From Dryococelus australis (lineage: Eukaryota > Arthropoda > Insecta > Phasmatodea > Phasmatidae), in contig CM057009.1 in NCBI GenBank assembly GCA_029891345.1, forward strand, positions 309,445,666 to 309,509,665: DNA of 64,000 nt, written 5' to 3'. A model generated the notes under the pieces. That model was not told the origin of the DNA. It ran no database searches and saw only the letters and a list, made by a program, of their open reading frames with translations. Each line of letters starts with the position of its first letter. The first letter of the stretch is position 1. Positions 26,025-37,560 of the stretch are shown piece after piece. A program made the translations under genes and the position numbers.

Positions 26025-27871
26025 TAGTCCATTCCCCATTGGAAGCAACTTTCTCGGCCCCCCTGCTAAATATCTACTTACAGGCCCGTGGCGTATCCTT
26101 CCGCCAAATGTAAACAAACATTGCCATATGACTGCTATGTAGCATCTGTCAAAATCAATGTTTATATTCCATTGTGTGTGTACATATGTTCGTATACTTT
26201 CGCTACACCTAAAAATAAACATTGAAATGTGACTTCTACTTTTATACTTGTCAAATGTATTGTTTACTGTTTACAGCTTTTCAAAGAATTCTGTCATATT
26301 CCAAAAACCATTCTGTACGAATATTCACAGTTTAGGCCTCTGACATTATGACGTTTTAAAAATGCCTGAATTGATGACAGTTCTTACGGTTATTTTACAT
26401 TAACATATTTGTTTTCCACAACGTAGCTTAATACATGTAAAGCACATTAGTATTTTTCCGCGACTGTGTGTATCACTGTTACAACTGCGAGGTAAAGGGC
26501 TGTACTAATTGTAATTATCCTTTGTGATTGATATGTGTTGGGTCAATTTTTTAAAATGGACTGCCTCACGTGAAATAAATATTAAAACAAAAGAACAACC
26601 AGTCAAACGAAAAAGGCACACTGAATTCAAGCACGCAACTTATGTTTCTCATTTTTGTCATACAAACTTTAAAAGATAGTGGTGAACATGCACACAAATA
26701 AGCCTACGATAACTTTTATTCCGTTCATATTTCTATGTATTGCTACTTACTGTTTATTAGGTTTATTGAAATTTATCGCCCTGAATTAGGTTACACTGCT
26801 GTGTTTCAAACCCCGTAGGGTAAAGGTACAATGTTGTGATAAATAAACAGACGTGGATGTAAATAATTAACTTTGTTATAAGATCAATTTACAGCTAAAA
26901 CCTATAAATATTGCTAATCAAATATTTGAAATCAGGCACACACAGGGCCAGTGTATCGATCATGATGCACAAAGGCACGCCATTTCACAGACGCAATGAT
27001 TAATGAAGCACACGTCATAGTATATTTATTACTGCCATGGAAACACAGAGTTATCACAACATTGTAACTTGCCTAGGTAGGTTTATAAAATACGTCTACA
27101 AACGTGATATGTTAATTTAAAGTATTTTTTGGAGTTAGAATAATTTACGTTTTGTTTGGCAAAAAGCAACACGCCATGACATGGCTCGCCACATCTGCCA
27201 ACTTCACCTGGTAACTGCCCATCCATCATATCTAAATATATTAAATTAAGAAATCTGTTTTCAATTGTAAATTACAAATTCAAAAATCATTATTTTTCTG
27301 TAATAAGTATGAAATATTATACAATTGAAAACATGTATAATTTCGCTGCTTACTAGCGAAGTGAAATTTCCCGAGTTTGAAAGAGACGAAGAAAGAGAGA
27401 GAAAGTGACAAGCCTCACCCAGCAGACAGTTTTTCAGATGCTTTCTCGCTTGATAAAACAACACTGAATCATTACAGCCTACTCACTATATTTTTCACTG
27501 TTATTTTAAACTGTAAAAATTGTACATGTTGCCGTCGGGGCTACCTAAATATTTCAATAGGCACCATGTAATTTGCAAATAGTACTCTAAACAACTAGGT
27601 TAAAATAATATTTTTACTGTGAACTGTTTCTCACCGGTCGTTGCCAACATGTCGCTGCTTTCGCTGTTGTTAATTCATATTAAAAAAATTAATAAATATT
27701 ACATGTCATAGAAGATATTAAGGTAAAGTTTCATTTATTCAATAATACAGTATTCTAAAGTTAACCACAGTGTGGAATACAGGTTATTGAAAAAACAATT
27801 TGACATGTTATGCCTAGAGTGTTTTTTCAAAGGTTGATTTTAATAAGTCGCTTCCAATTGGGAATGGACTA
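26025..27871 (-). mobile_element. TA-flanked non-autonomous DNA transposon, copy B (inverted)
   Basis: This is the reverse complement of copy A along its whole length, including both termini (GTCCATTCCCCATTGGAAGC at the left, its relative at the right) and TA on both sides. The two ends of the element keep distinct subterminal sequence in both copies (GCGACTTAT at one end, GCAACTTTC at the other). Scattered substitutions and small indels separate the copies. It sits in the host intron about 390 bases after the exon. Confidence 0.75.
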
Positions 27872-28033
27872 TGGTAGAGCAGTAGATTACAATATTATAT
27901 ACAGTAGTAGTTCTTTCCTGATTCAGGAATGGGAATATTAATGCAGACTAAAATAAACATTGTGCTACAAGTTCCTGGGCATGCAGGTTCATGATGATCA
28001 GAGGTGTAAAAAGAAGCTGGATTTACCGGGTTT

Positions 28034-28089
28034 TGTGTGTGTGTGTGTGTGTGCGTGCGTGCGTGCATGCGTGCGTACGTGCATGCGTG
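28034..28089. repeat. GT/GC alternating microsatellite
   Basis: (GT)n passes into GCGT and GCAT units, an alternating purine-pyrimidine tract of about 55 bases. Confidence 0.9.
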
Positions 28090-28334
28090 TTTAAGTCAGT
28101 CAGTCAGACACTGATTCTCAAAATGGTGGTCATCAAAAATTTTTGAAAATTTTGTAATATTTATTAAATAATGTAACCAAATTCAACTTATATTTGTATG
28201 CTGGCATTATCTATTGGAAGCATTTTATACAGAGCCTCTTTTTTAGGTCTTTTTTTATGATTGTATCAATTGGGGAAAAAGTATTCATATAATAGCTCGG
28301 GAACCAATCAACCTATTTCCACCAAATTATTCAC

Positions 28335-28881
28335 ATAATTAGTGCTATGGTATACCATGTAAAATTTTGCTACTGCCCTGGAATACTCAAGATGATTTTT
28401 GTGATTGCCATGCTCTCGTTGACATCAGCACCAAGAGACTTTAGGTTGTCCAAGATTGCATCAACTCTCCCGAGGTACTCAGACATTGCTTCATTTTTCT
28501 TGTATTTTACTTCGAATATTTTTGTTGTGCTAAATGTACAGACAATTCACTTTTTTGTTCATAAACTGTATGAAGTTTAGTCCAGATATCACAGACTGTT
28601 TTAGATGATATAATTTGTTGAACACTATCTTCAATGTGTGTTACAATTATACTTTGAGCTTTGGCATCCTTTTCTGCCCATTTCTCATAATCTTGCTTAC
28701 TCTCTTCCCTTACAGGAGGTGGGTTGGTGCCATCTGTAATGCCAAGTAGGTTAGTTGCCCTGATCAATACAGTCAACTTGAATTTCCATGTTGCCCAATC
28801 TGCCTCACCTGATAATTTTGTGTTGACTTGACCGCCGAATTAAGAACAAAACCACGCTACATCCAAATCACTTTCGTTCAT
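28335..28881 (-). pseudogene. Ty1/copia Gag (UBN2-type) fragment
   Basis: Reading starts at an ATG ending at 28881, 68 bases after the primer-binding site. Blocks typical of copia Gag follow in order: KLSGEADWATWKFKLTVLIR, a W-K-DAKAQSIIVTHIEDS block, IWTKLHTVYEQKS, then after a frameshift near 28506 NEAMSEYLGRVDAILDNLKS and ILSIPG. There is an in-frame TAA at 28840-28842 soon after the start. The coding sequence stops near 28335 in unrelated DNA, so the copy is 3'-truncated and has no protease, integrase or reverse transcriptase. Antisense to the host gene. Confidence 0.75.
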
Positions 28882-28948
28882 GTTGACTTTACCATTACCT
28901 CACGTCTTCTTAACCATAAAAAATCTTAAATGCTGAGGCCTTCAGCTT

Positions 28949-28964
28949 GCCTGGGCCCATAACC
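28949..28964 (-). promoter_or_regulatory. copia primer-binding site
   Basis: GGTTATGGGCCCAGGC directly follows the LTR on the minus strand. Drosophila copia and its relatives prime from the internal half of initiator tRNA-Met with the core TTATGGGCCCAG, which is present here in full. Confidence 0.8.
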
Positions 28965-29126
28965 TGTTAAATTGGATGTATTTGTTACAACTTTTTCAGA
29001 CAGACTGCTTTTTATTACCTTTACCAAAGAGTACACAGTATAAAGAACACATCACACACGCAGTCCGTGGCGCTATCTTTACATAACATTAAAACAAATG
29101 TTTGTTGCATCCGCCACATTTTAACA
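28965..29126 (-). repeat. 5' LTR of the copia element
   Basis: A 162-base LTR starts TGTTAAAATG and ends TTTAACA on the minus strand, with the canonical TG...CA ends and primer site immediately after. It contains a TTTATACTG TATA-like word and an AATAAAAAGC polyadenylation-like word. The 3' LTR is not in the window. Confidence 0.7.
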
Positions 29127-29705
29127 CCCATCTTCTACTTTAAAATATGACAGCCACTTCCATCTAATTAGCCAGCTGTATTTAATTTTTTGTTTTCCTT
29201 ACCAGATGCTTGAAACTGTTATATATATAATCAGGACACAAAATAAAAAATAATTCTTTATCAGTTTACGGTTTGGTGCCAGGCCACATATATTACTTAT
29301 TTTCTCCTTATATTCAAAAAGAAAATTGTAATGGATTTTCTCATTTCTTTAATTGTTTTCATTTCTTTAGCCTGAGCCTAAAGAAGTGCTGCTTGTTGGG
29401 GATTATTATAAAAAAATGAAGAATTATATTTTTATTTGGCAGTGTTTCCTCAAAATTAAGAAAATTTTAAAAGCTTTAATGTGAAGGGGATTAACACTTC
29501 TATAACTTATTAATATAAGTACATAATTTCCTTCCCTAAAAACTATTCATAATATTTTGATTTTTATAACATGTTATAAACCCAAAACATGTTAACAATT
29601 ATTTTTTTCTAAAGGCTGGACAAATTTGACATTATGTACAAGTTTAAATAAATGTAATTATTACATAAACCATGCATACACACCTTCAGTGAATTGCTAA
29701 AGATA

Positions 29706-29860
29706 CAGTAAAACTGTCTTAAGGAATTTCTGGAGGGATTGAAAAATTCAGGTTAATTAAACAGGAGAGCTTCTTAAAAAGGGGGCAAATTTTGTGTTTT
29801 TAGACATGGTTCAAAATTATGTACATTTATCAAGCAGGAAAACTTTTTAAAAGGATTTCT
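29706..29860. repeat. array of a 20-base motif related to pogo-type TIRs, locus 1
   Basis: Three spaced copies of a motif close to CAGTAAAACTTCTTAAAAGG start at 29706, 29762 and 29835. Between motifs, blocks such as TTTCTGGAGGGATTGAAAAA also match locus 2 at 51728. The motif begins like the Tigger terminus found at 56011 (CAGTGAAACTTC). Confidence 0.5.
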
Positions 29861-30265
29861 CAGTATTTCCAACATGTTTCGTGTTTTGGATGGGAGCATT
29901 TTGAACTCTCAAACATGGACACTTCAGAATTATTTTAGTTGTGTCTGTCAGTTTTCAGTCTTTTAGAAAAATAAGAGAACAAATCACCTTGCTTTCTCGT
30001 TTTCTCCATTTTGCATGGCATTGTTTATAATTGTTTATCAGAGAAATTTTGCACTTATAATAAATACACACATATTGCACCTAAGCCATTTATAATTTGG
30101 AGATCCTGTCGTAAGAATACTATCAAATAAATCACTATTCAACAACAAATGCATATGCAAGAACAGGCGAGCTTTGCTTACAGGTGTGATCCTGTTGGCT
30201 TTCTGTGAGGTCTTGCTTTGCCTGAGATTGTGTGTCATGAAGGAATGTAGCAAATGTATTCCTGC

Positions 30266-30288
30266 GGGGAGGGGGGGGGGGGGGGTGG
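30266..30288. repeat. poly(G) tract
   Basis: G4-A-G15 at this place; other homopolymers of 10-21 bases are C at 19198, G at 33063, G at 35300, T at 48753, G at 52633, C at 53163 and T at 54729. Confidence 0.85.
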
Positions 30289-31769
30289 TCTCATCTCGGC
30301 TACAGTATCAAAGGAAACGTTTGTGTAAGGACGGAGAGGCCAGGGGTTGGGAAAGAAAGAAATAAGTGAATGCATCATCCTGGCAGTTATTAATAATCTG
30401 TGAACCAGACACATGTGTACTCAACTAGAACACATTGCTGAGCCTTTCATGTTGTTTTGCTGATATTAACCCCATCCATGAGAAAATAAGGGTTGTCACC
30501 CCATTTGTGCATGGAACAATGTGACCCTCCAGAATATGTGAGAATTTATCTGCTGATGCAAGCAGTATGGTTAATTTAGCAACTAAAGTTACCTTGTGTT
30601 ATAACACTACATCCCACAGTTTTCAAGAAATGGATGTTTAATGTTCTAAACAGTGAATTTGTTATGCCTGTGACATAGGCAACGTTTAACTCATGTGCTT
30701 TTGAGGTAGCACTGGAGAGACATTTGACAGATGATATACTGTAAATGAACAGATATTGCTAGCTGTGAATATGGCATGTAGTCATTTGTGTGCAGGTAAG
30801 TTTTCACACTTCTTTGTGTTCGGTCATGAAGCAATACACATGATGGACATGCTGGCTTGTATGGGCAATGTAAGAATAATAGACGAACTGCCCAGTGCCT
30901 GTACATGGAACAATATCCAGGTATATATATACCTCACCACACCACATTTAAGTCAGTTACGAGATGACTGCAAGAAAAGGGAACTGTGCAGGTAAGGATA
31001 TTGTTTAGGGATGGGCTGATCGAATCTCTGAAGTCCATGAGATTAGAGGATTTGAAGATTCAAGACAGGATTCGTGTATAGATTCAAGGTTAGCTTTCCA
31101 TTACCAAAATATTTGAATTTCACCCTCACTTAATCGCAGCATGTAAAAACCAATAAATATTTGTCATAAAGTTAATTTCTCCTAAATACTTTACTTATGA
31201 CATTATATTTGCGATATGGGAAACAAATTTATGTTTGTTGCATTGTTATTGTAAAAAAAAATATATTTCAAATATACCAATTTTTTTTGGTAACATGGAT
31301 TCGTATTCTGGTTTGAGATTGGAGAATATTTGAAGGATTTGGATTTGACCAAAAATTGGATTCAAACTGTCCCTAGTATTGTTTGTTGTGATGGATGTAT
31401 TACAAGTTGTATGCAACCTTTAAATCACTGGGTATGTGTGTATCACTGGTATAGAAACTGTCAACAAAGCCTCCAAAGGAAAAATCATTTTAAAAATTTT
31501 CAGTTATAGTTGGTACACAAATGTGCACATTTTCTTAACATAAACATGAGTACAGGTATAACCGTTACATATTTTAATTTTCATTGTCAAATTAAAAGTT
31601 AATATTGCAGACAACACAACAGAACTATAACACAAATCAATACTATTAAATGATGGATGGTACCTTTTTGATACTTTGTTGAGCTGATTTCCTTTCCACT
31701 GGGATGTCCTAGGGCTCTTTCACTGTGTTCTGGGTGATTTATGGCGTATTTCTCCGCAGAGTGCTTACA

Positions 31770-32200
31770 GTCCTCCTGTTGAGGTGATAACAATTGTGAC
31801 ATTTTTTCTTTTGAATTTTACAAGTCTTAAGAATACGTCGCTATAAATATCCTCATCAGTTTTAATATGCTCTAATGCTTCAGAATTATGAGTAGAACAG
31901 TATTTACTATATTGGCACTTGCAAAGTTCTGTACATATTTTTTTTGACTTTGCACATGAGCAGGTGTCCTTCGAGCAGAAATATAAATTTAAGTATAGAA
32001 ATTCCAGCACTTCTTCTGATGTTGGTCGAGTCTGTAGCCATTTGATGTAAATGCAACCATCAGCATCCTTTTTCCAGCTGTGTCCAACAGATGAAGGGGC
32101 ACCAATTTTCTGATCCATCATTTTTTGCAAGATAGCAGCTTGATAGTTTTCTCTCTGTACATGCAGCCGAAATGTTGATGGAGATGAGCAGTGTTGAAGT
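31770..32200 (-). pseudogene. Cys-rich CXC-like protein fragment of a repetitive element
   Basis: The minus-strand peptide has an N-terminal RENYQAAI block, then a GHSWKKDADG and IKWLQTRPTSEEVLEFL segment, then a Cys cluster: CSKDTCSCAKSKKICTELCK followed by CQYSKYC. This order (YQ..IW, GW..d..G....W, p.....L..L, CxC...CsC.k....CT.lC.C..C) is a recurrent invertebrate domain that I know from multicopy, probably element-borne, uncharacterised proteins. The last conserved Asn is replaced. The frame is intact for 121 codons, unusually long for this window. Function unknown. Confidence 0.45.
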
Positions 32201-32441
32201 TCCAGTTCCTATTCAACTAATTTTTTCATTACTCAACTAAATAGCTTTGTGGTGTAGAGCTGGTACCATAAATGTTTACCTCCGCTAATAGTTTTCCATA
32301 CATTTCACAGAGAAAGGCTTCTGTAATGGCAAATAGGCTTTCACTTCTACTCCCAAAGTGTTCCCTGCTCTTTAAACTGTCACACATACCACAAATTTTC
32401 AGAGGCTCTTTTTAAGAAAGGTTTATAAGATAACTTTCGCA

Positions 32442-32500
32442 CGTGTGTGTGTATGTGTGTGTGCGCGCATGTGTGTGTGCGTGTGCACATGCGTGTGGGT
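32442..32500. repeat. GT/GC alternating microsatellite
   Basis: A GT/GC/AT alternating tract that, like the tract at 28034, is followed by sequence containing a CAAAATGxxxGCC/TCA word and a CACCAAATT...CACATAA block, so the two may be ends of one repeat family. Confidence 0.8.
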
Positions 32501-33229
32501 GCCAAATTTCAATCAACTCTGTACACATGTAGTACTAAGTTAGGACACCTAACTTTTATAGTTTTTGACTATGCAGAGTGCTTACTTTCAAAATGTCAGC
32601 CATTTTTATGTTTAGGGTGACATGTTATATCTTGAAAAACATTCAACTGATTTAAACCCAATTTTGTATGTTGACAGTGCAAGATGTAAGCAGAGGTAGA
32701 TATTGTTGGGTCCACCGTCTTTTACGTTATATCTCAAACTACTCTATTGTTTCTCACCAAATTTGGCACATAAGTAATACTAGTGTAGGCCATATAAATG
32801 TATGTAACCGAAATGACTATACATGTATTTGCAAAATGGCATCCATGCAACTATTTTAGGTTTAATTAGTGTAACTACCATACTGAATTATTTTCTTGGG
32901 ATGGTAGGGACTCTGTATAGCGAAACCATAGTTCCTGGCAAATTTCTGGAATTCTGGAGAACTAAAAGGCATGTTGTCTGTGTGGAGAATACTAGGAATT
33001 TAATGTGTTGAGAAGACGGTTTTTAAGGCTTTTACAATAGTTCAAAAGTTGTAGTGGGGAAGGGGGGGGGGTCCCAACTCTATCCATTTTGAGTAATAAT
33101 CACAGAGAACTAGATAAGAATTGGAGCTGTATTCCAGAATATCACATACTACTTTGTGAAATGGTAAGGTTTGTGGTTCCTCGGTAATAAGTGGTTCTTT
33201 GAGTTTTTTTTTAATTAAACTTTTTCACT

Positions 33230-34855
33230 GTGAAATTTTTTCAATCCCTGCATCCGTGCCAGCTCAGTGGAAGAAAGTTTTAGCTCTTTCCTTGATTTTG
33301 GTGATGCCAAAGGATGCAGGGACCATGATCCTATCTTTAAATAATAACATTCCATCTTAAACTACATTTTCATTCTTTAATTTAAAATATAATTTGCAAC
33401 ATCTGGTACTTTTGTTTTGGAATTAGGCCAGCTATTTGAAAAAAGTTTGCTTAATTAATTTAACAACTCATCCCTTCTTGTCTGTTGTTGAAAAAAAAAT
33501 GGTTTTCAAGTGACATGTTCACAGTATGAACCACTTCATTTAGACACACATGAACATTAACCACCTCTGCTTTCGAGCGTGCCCTACCCAGGGCATTAGC
33601 TAAAAACATATTTAGAGCCAGGTACATACGCAAGCCTAATCTAATACAAACTAAGCTTAAACCTGATAGTTAGCAATCTATTGGAGGGTATGTTATGTAT
33701 CTCTTTTTTCATTATTGATAACAAAGGTTAGCTATCAGTCTGAATGAGTACATCGCTCCTATAAAAGGTATGGTGAAGCCTTTTGCAAGCAAAGAGAACT
33801 GCTAAAAATCATTATTGCTTGTATATTTGACTATAATTGATCCTTGCGAGGGAGACATTTGGAGGCATAACATACTGGTTTGCCATCCTGCATAAGAACA
33901 GAGCTTATGCCTTCCTTACTGCTGTCAGTCTGAATCACAATGTGTTTAGAGTCATCAAATGTTTGCAAGGATGGCTCCGAGGTGAGGATTTTTAACTCGT
34001 CAATGTTAGCACTGTGTATGTTAGGATTCCACACAAACTAAGATTTTTTCAATAGACTTCTGAGAGTATTTGTGACTTCAGTGAAGTTGCAAATGAAGTT
34101 TCATAGTTAATTGGCCAAACCAAGGAAGCACTGAAGAATATAATTTCATTTTGGAACATCATAGTTGACAATGACTGTGATTTTATCCTCACTAGGAACT
34201 AGGAAGACCTAGACCTTTTTTTAAAGAGTGGCCTACATACTGCAGTTCATTTACCTTGTACTGGAATTTTTGTGAATTGAACTTGGCAAAGCACTTCTGA
34301 GATTATTTTATCATGTGTTTGTTCATCCTGTGCATAGATGAGTAAATCATCTACATAAATAATGACACCCTCAATATCCCCAAATATTTCTGTGTTGTGT
34401 CTTTGAAATACTTCAGTGGAGATACTGAGACCAAAAGGTAATTTTTTGAACTGATATAATCCGAATACTGTGGAAAATGAGCAGAGCAGAGAATTTTGAG
34501 CATCAAGATTCACATGCCAAAACGAATCTTTAGGATCCAGAACACTAAAATATTGGGCCTTCCCCAATTTTTGTGACAACCTTTCTGTCAGTGGGAATTT
34601 TGGTATATTCTTTCACAATAGCCGTACTTAAGTCTTTATTTTCTAGGTAGAGTTGTAATAAACCATTAGGTTTCTCAACAATTGCTAACCTATTGACCCA
34701 CTCTGGGGTTGTGTTATATTTAATTATGCCTAGCTGACATTACCAATCCAATTCAGTTTTCATCTTTTTCTTTATTTCAATCGGAAGTCTGAGTGGGGAT
34801 TAGAGGATGACATGAAGTTTTGTTTTAACTTAATAGTATAATGCCAAAAAAATAT
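33230..34855 (-). pseudogene. Ty3/gypsy Pol fragment: reverse transcriptase, RNase H, start of integrase
   Basis: On the minus strand, from the right: LRLPIEIKKKMKTELD (the RR-P---K-ELD entry), WVNRLAIVEKPNG, AQYFSVLDPKDSFWHV, FGLYQFKKLPFGLS and the catalytic IYVDDLLIYA box near 34355. An RNase H block follows (HIVIQTDSSKEGISSVLMQD, then PVCYASKCLPRKDQL). Near 33600-33800 are a LAVLFACKRLHHTFY-like segment and ANALGRARSK, equivalent to ADALSRA. Near 33260-33400 is DGMLLFKDRIMVPAS with GITKIKERAK, the integrase entry region, with a deletion where the zinc-binding His pair is expected. Stops and frameshifts are frequent. Belongs with the Gag-protease block at 37690. Confidence 0.8.
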
Positions 34856-37560
34856 GTTGTGATAAAGCTCTGGGGAAAAAAAAGGGGTGGGGGGGTATAA
34901 GAAATATCTCCTCTACTAAAACTCTGCAAAAGACAACAACACTTGTGGCCAAATCAATCTTAAGTTTGAAATACCAAAATTTAAACTGGTGTAATTCTAA
35001 ACTCATATCCTCCACTGTTTTCCTAATTTGTTGAAATAGCAAAAAGAAAGCCTCCACCACCAGACGTAAAAAAAAAACTCTATACCAATTCTGGTCCATC
35101 TGGTGGAAGCCCAGAAGAATTGAACAGTGTCCAAAGACACAAAAAAAAACCTCAAAGAAATCAGTATCTTAAAAATTTAAATCACACTTTAAATTCCTGG
35201 TACCAAACCTAAAATGTTGAATAGGACAATTAAAATTAATAGGATGACCGAAAAAAAAGTGTTGATGGATTGGGTGGAAAAAAGGGGGAAAAAAAGGGGG
35301 GGGGGGTAAATGAATGTCTACTCGCTTGGGTGGAAAGAAAGGCACTGGGGAACGCTTAGTCGTCTTCCTGTGTAATTGAGGGCTGTGACAATGGGGAAAC
35401 TCTCGTAACCTTTAAACTCAGTAAGTCAGGAATGAGAGCCAATGTCTATTGTGACTAACACAAAGAAAAGTTATTCACTTCACTTCGGTATCATAATTCA
35501 TTCAGGAAGATAATGAATCTAGGTAGATCAAGTTTAAATAATGATTGATTATGTTGATAAAGCACTTTAAATTATTAGTAATATTCATAACTCATATACA
35601 AATTACAACTCACAGACTTCAGTCTATGTGGACATTTATTTTAAGTTAATAAAATGAAGTAACAAAAGTGTTATAACAATTTACAAATGTTATGAGCAAT
35701 AGAAACTGTTTATCAAAATTAAAAATATGTCGTTACAAAATAGTTGTCATCTAACCAAGGATATCAAATGATATTTGTTGAAAAATTAATCTCTCTTGCT
35801 TTAAAAAAAAAAAGAAGATTATTTTAAGTTTCTCACAAATAACAATAATAATAATGTAAATTAACTGAAGTATGAATTAAGTAGCTTAAGCAGGTTAGTC
35901 TTTTGAATTAAAATAAAAAATTACAAATATGTCTACAACCTGAGTTTGGTTTTAAAACTGTCTTTAATGTCTGGCTAGTATAATTTAAACTTGTCTGCTG
36001 AAAACAAATAATAGCTTTATACTCCACTAGAAGTGAACTCTGATTACCAAAATAAATAAAATGCAAAATAAGCAAATATAAAATAAATTGTACAAATTTA
36101 AAAAAAAATCTCTTTTCATTCAAAATTTTCTAGACAGTTTAAGGTTTTTCTCAGGAGAAAGCTATTTTAATATTTATTTGTATTTGTGAAGGGACATCTG
36201 TGAATAAAGATTAGGTATGTACACTCTCAACTATACCCAGTAAAACTTTGTAAATAAATATTCATCAAAGAAAAACTCTAGGTTATCTACGTATCTGACA
36301 GGTTATACCAGTAATTGCGGAAATTAGACAAGTTTAAATCAGGAGGAAGAATTGGCGTTTAGAATCAATTATCTGCTTTCTAAAATTAAAATGAGAACTG
36401 ATAAGCAAATAAAATATTGCCAGAGGCTACAAGCTCTCATTCCTCTCAAAGCTACGGATTATGACTGGCAAGGACAACAAACAACACACACACAATTAAA
36501 CAATGGTACCAACTAAAGCCTGTGTAAACAACCCAAAAATTATTAATTCAAAATGCATTAATACTCATACTCAAAAAAATTCTTAATTTCCCTCAATTCC
36601 CCTCGATTTCTGTTCCTCTAAAGATCAAATTGTGTCTTACCTCATAAACACAATGCTTGAATAGCTCTAGTGCTATCTCATCCTGACTCATGGCCTATGA
36701 CTGCTCACCAGCAACTAACCTTACTTGTATACACTACGGAACTAATATTTATACGATTGGTTGAAGATATTCCTCCCAGATTTAGGAAGAATAGTCTCGA
36801 CCAATTTAAAAAAAAACTAAATAATATAGTTACTTAGCTGATTTCTGCGGACATCTCAACGGCCTCCTCCAAGCCGCACCTGCGTCACCTTCGCGTCATG
36901 CCATCTTGCCAACCACAATAACAGCCCGCCAGCACCTCCTGACCTGGTTTTTAACTGGCCGGCCACGCCATTGGTCCCGGCCAATCAGCGTGCAGCATTT
37001 TCCTAGTAACAGCTGATCTCCAGAACAATTCTGCCTTCTCTGCTTCCCTCAGTCGTCGGAGGCCTAGTTACTCCAGCTGAATTCAGCAGGATTCCTTCCC
37101 CTCGCCCCTTGCAGAACCACCAAGCTGGGTAGCTGCAGACACACAAACAATACCCTGTTACGACAACTCAATTCCTGACACACAACAACAAAGAGCATGT
37201 GGAACCTTCCAATGTATCTTAGAATGCCCCGAAAATAAGCTAAGAAGAGAACTGCTGAAATCTTCAACTTTTGATTATTAGGACATCAACACAGAGCAGT
37301 TTTGAAACCTGAAAGCCTAGAAACCACCAGAAAACGATTATGTCAACCAAGTTGACCTTGGCGACTTCTAGAGCTCTCGAAAGCTGAGGGCCAAACTATA
37401 AATTATCTCGCCAAAGGGAAAATCACTAAATTCAAAAGAAAAAAATAAGGATTTAAAATAATTAAAACTAAAAACCTAAAATCTTTCCCATCTTTAAAAA
37501 TCACAACTCTAACGTAAACACTCCCCTAACAAAAAAAAAACTAATTCCCAGAAATATATA
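34856..37560. mobile_element. ~2.7 kb insertion inside the gypsy Pol region
   Basis: Gypsy coding sequence stops at about 37560 (after EDIITMYTDI) and resumes at about 34855, where only some tens of codons should intervene. The inserted DNA is AT-rich with several A/G homopolymer runs near 34870-35310 and a GC-rich block at 36840-37150. No transposase or RT is visible in it. Exact ends, TIRs and target duplication could not be defined. Confidence 0.5.
36840..37150. promoter_or_regulatory. GC-rich block with paired CCAAT boxes
   Basis: GC content rises abruptly. ATTGG at 36970 and CCAAT at 36981 lie head to head within a GGCC-rich stretch. This resembles a promoter or LTR U3 region carried by the insert, but no transcription unit is apparent. 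Confidence 0.3.

Larger units (their letters stand above)
29130..31600. other. intronic AT-rich DNA, no recognisable gene
   Basis: Apart from the motif array and poly(G), nothing is recognised. A frame at 30756-30995 ends at a good CAG/GTAAGG donor but has no convincing acceptor or protein family. At 31018-31375 variants of GATTCGAA/GGATT recur, suggesting an old repeat. Confidence 0.4.

Noticed and set aside
30756..30995. 79-codon frame ending at CAG/GTAAGG
   Set aside because: A good donor alone; no acceptor of matching quality and no protein signature.
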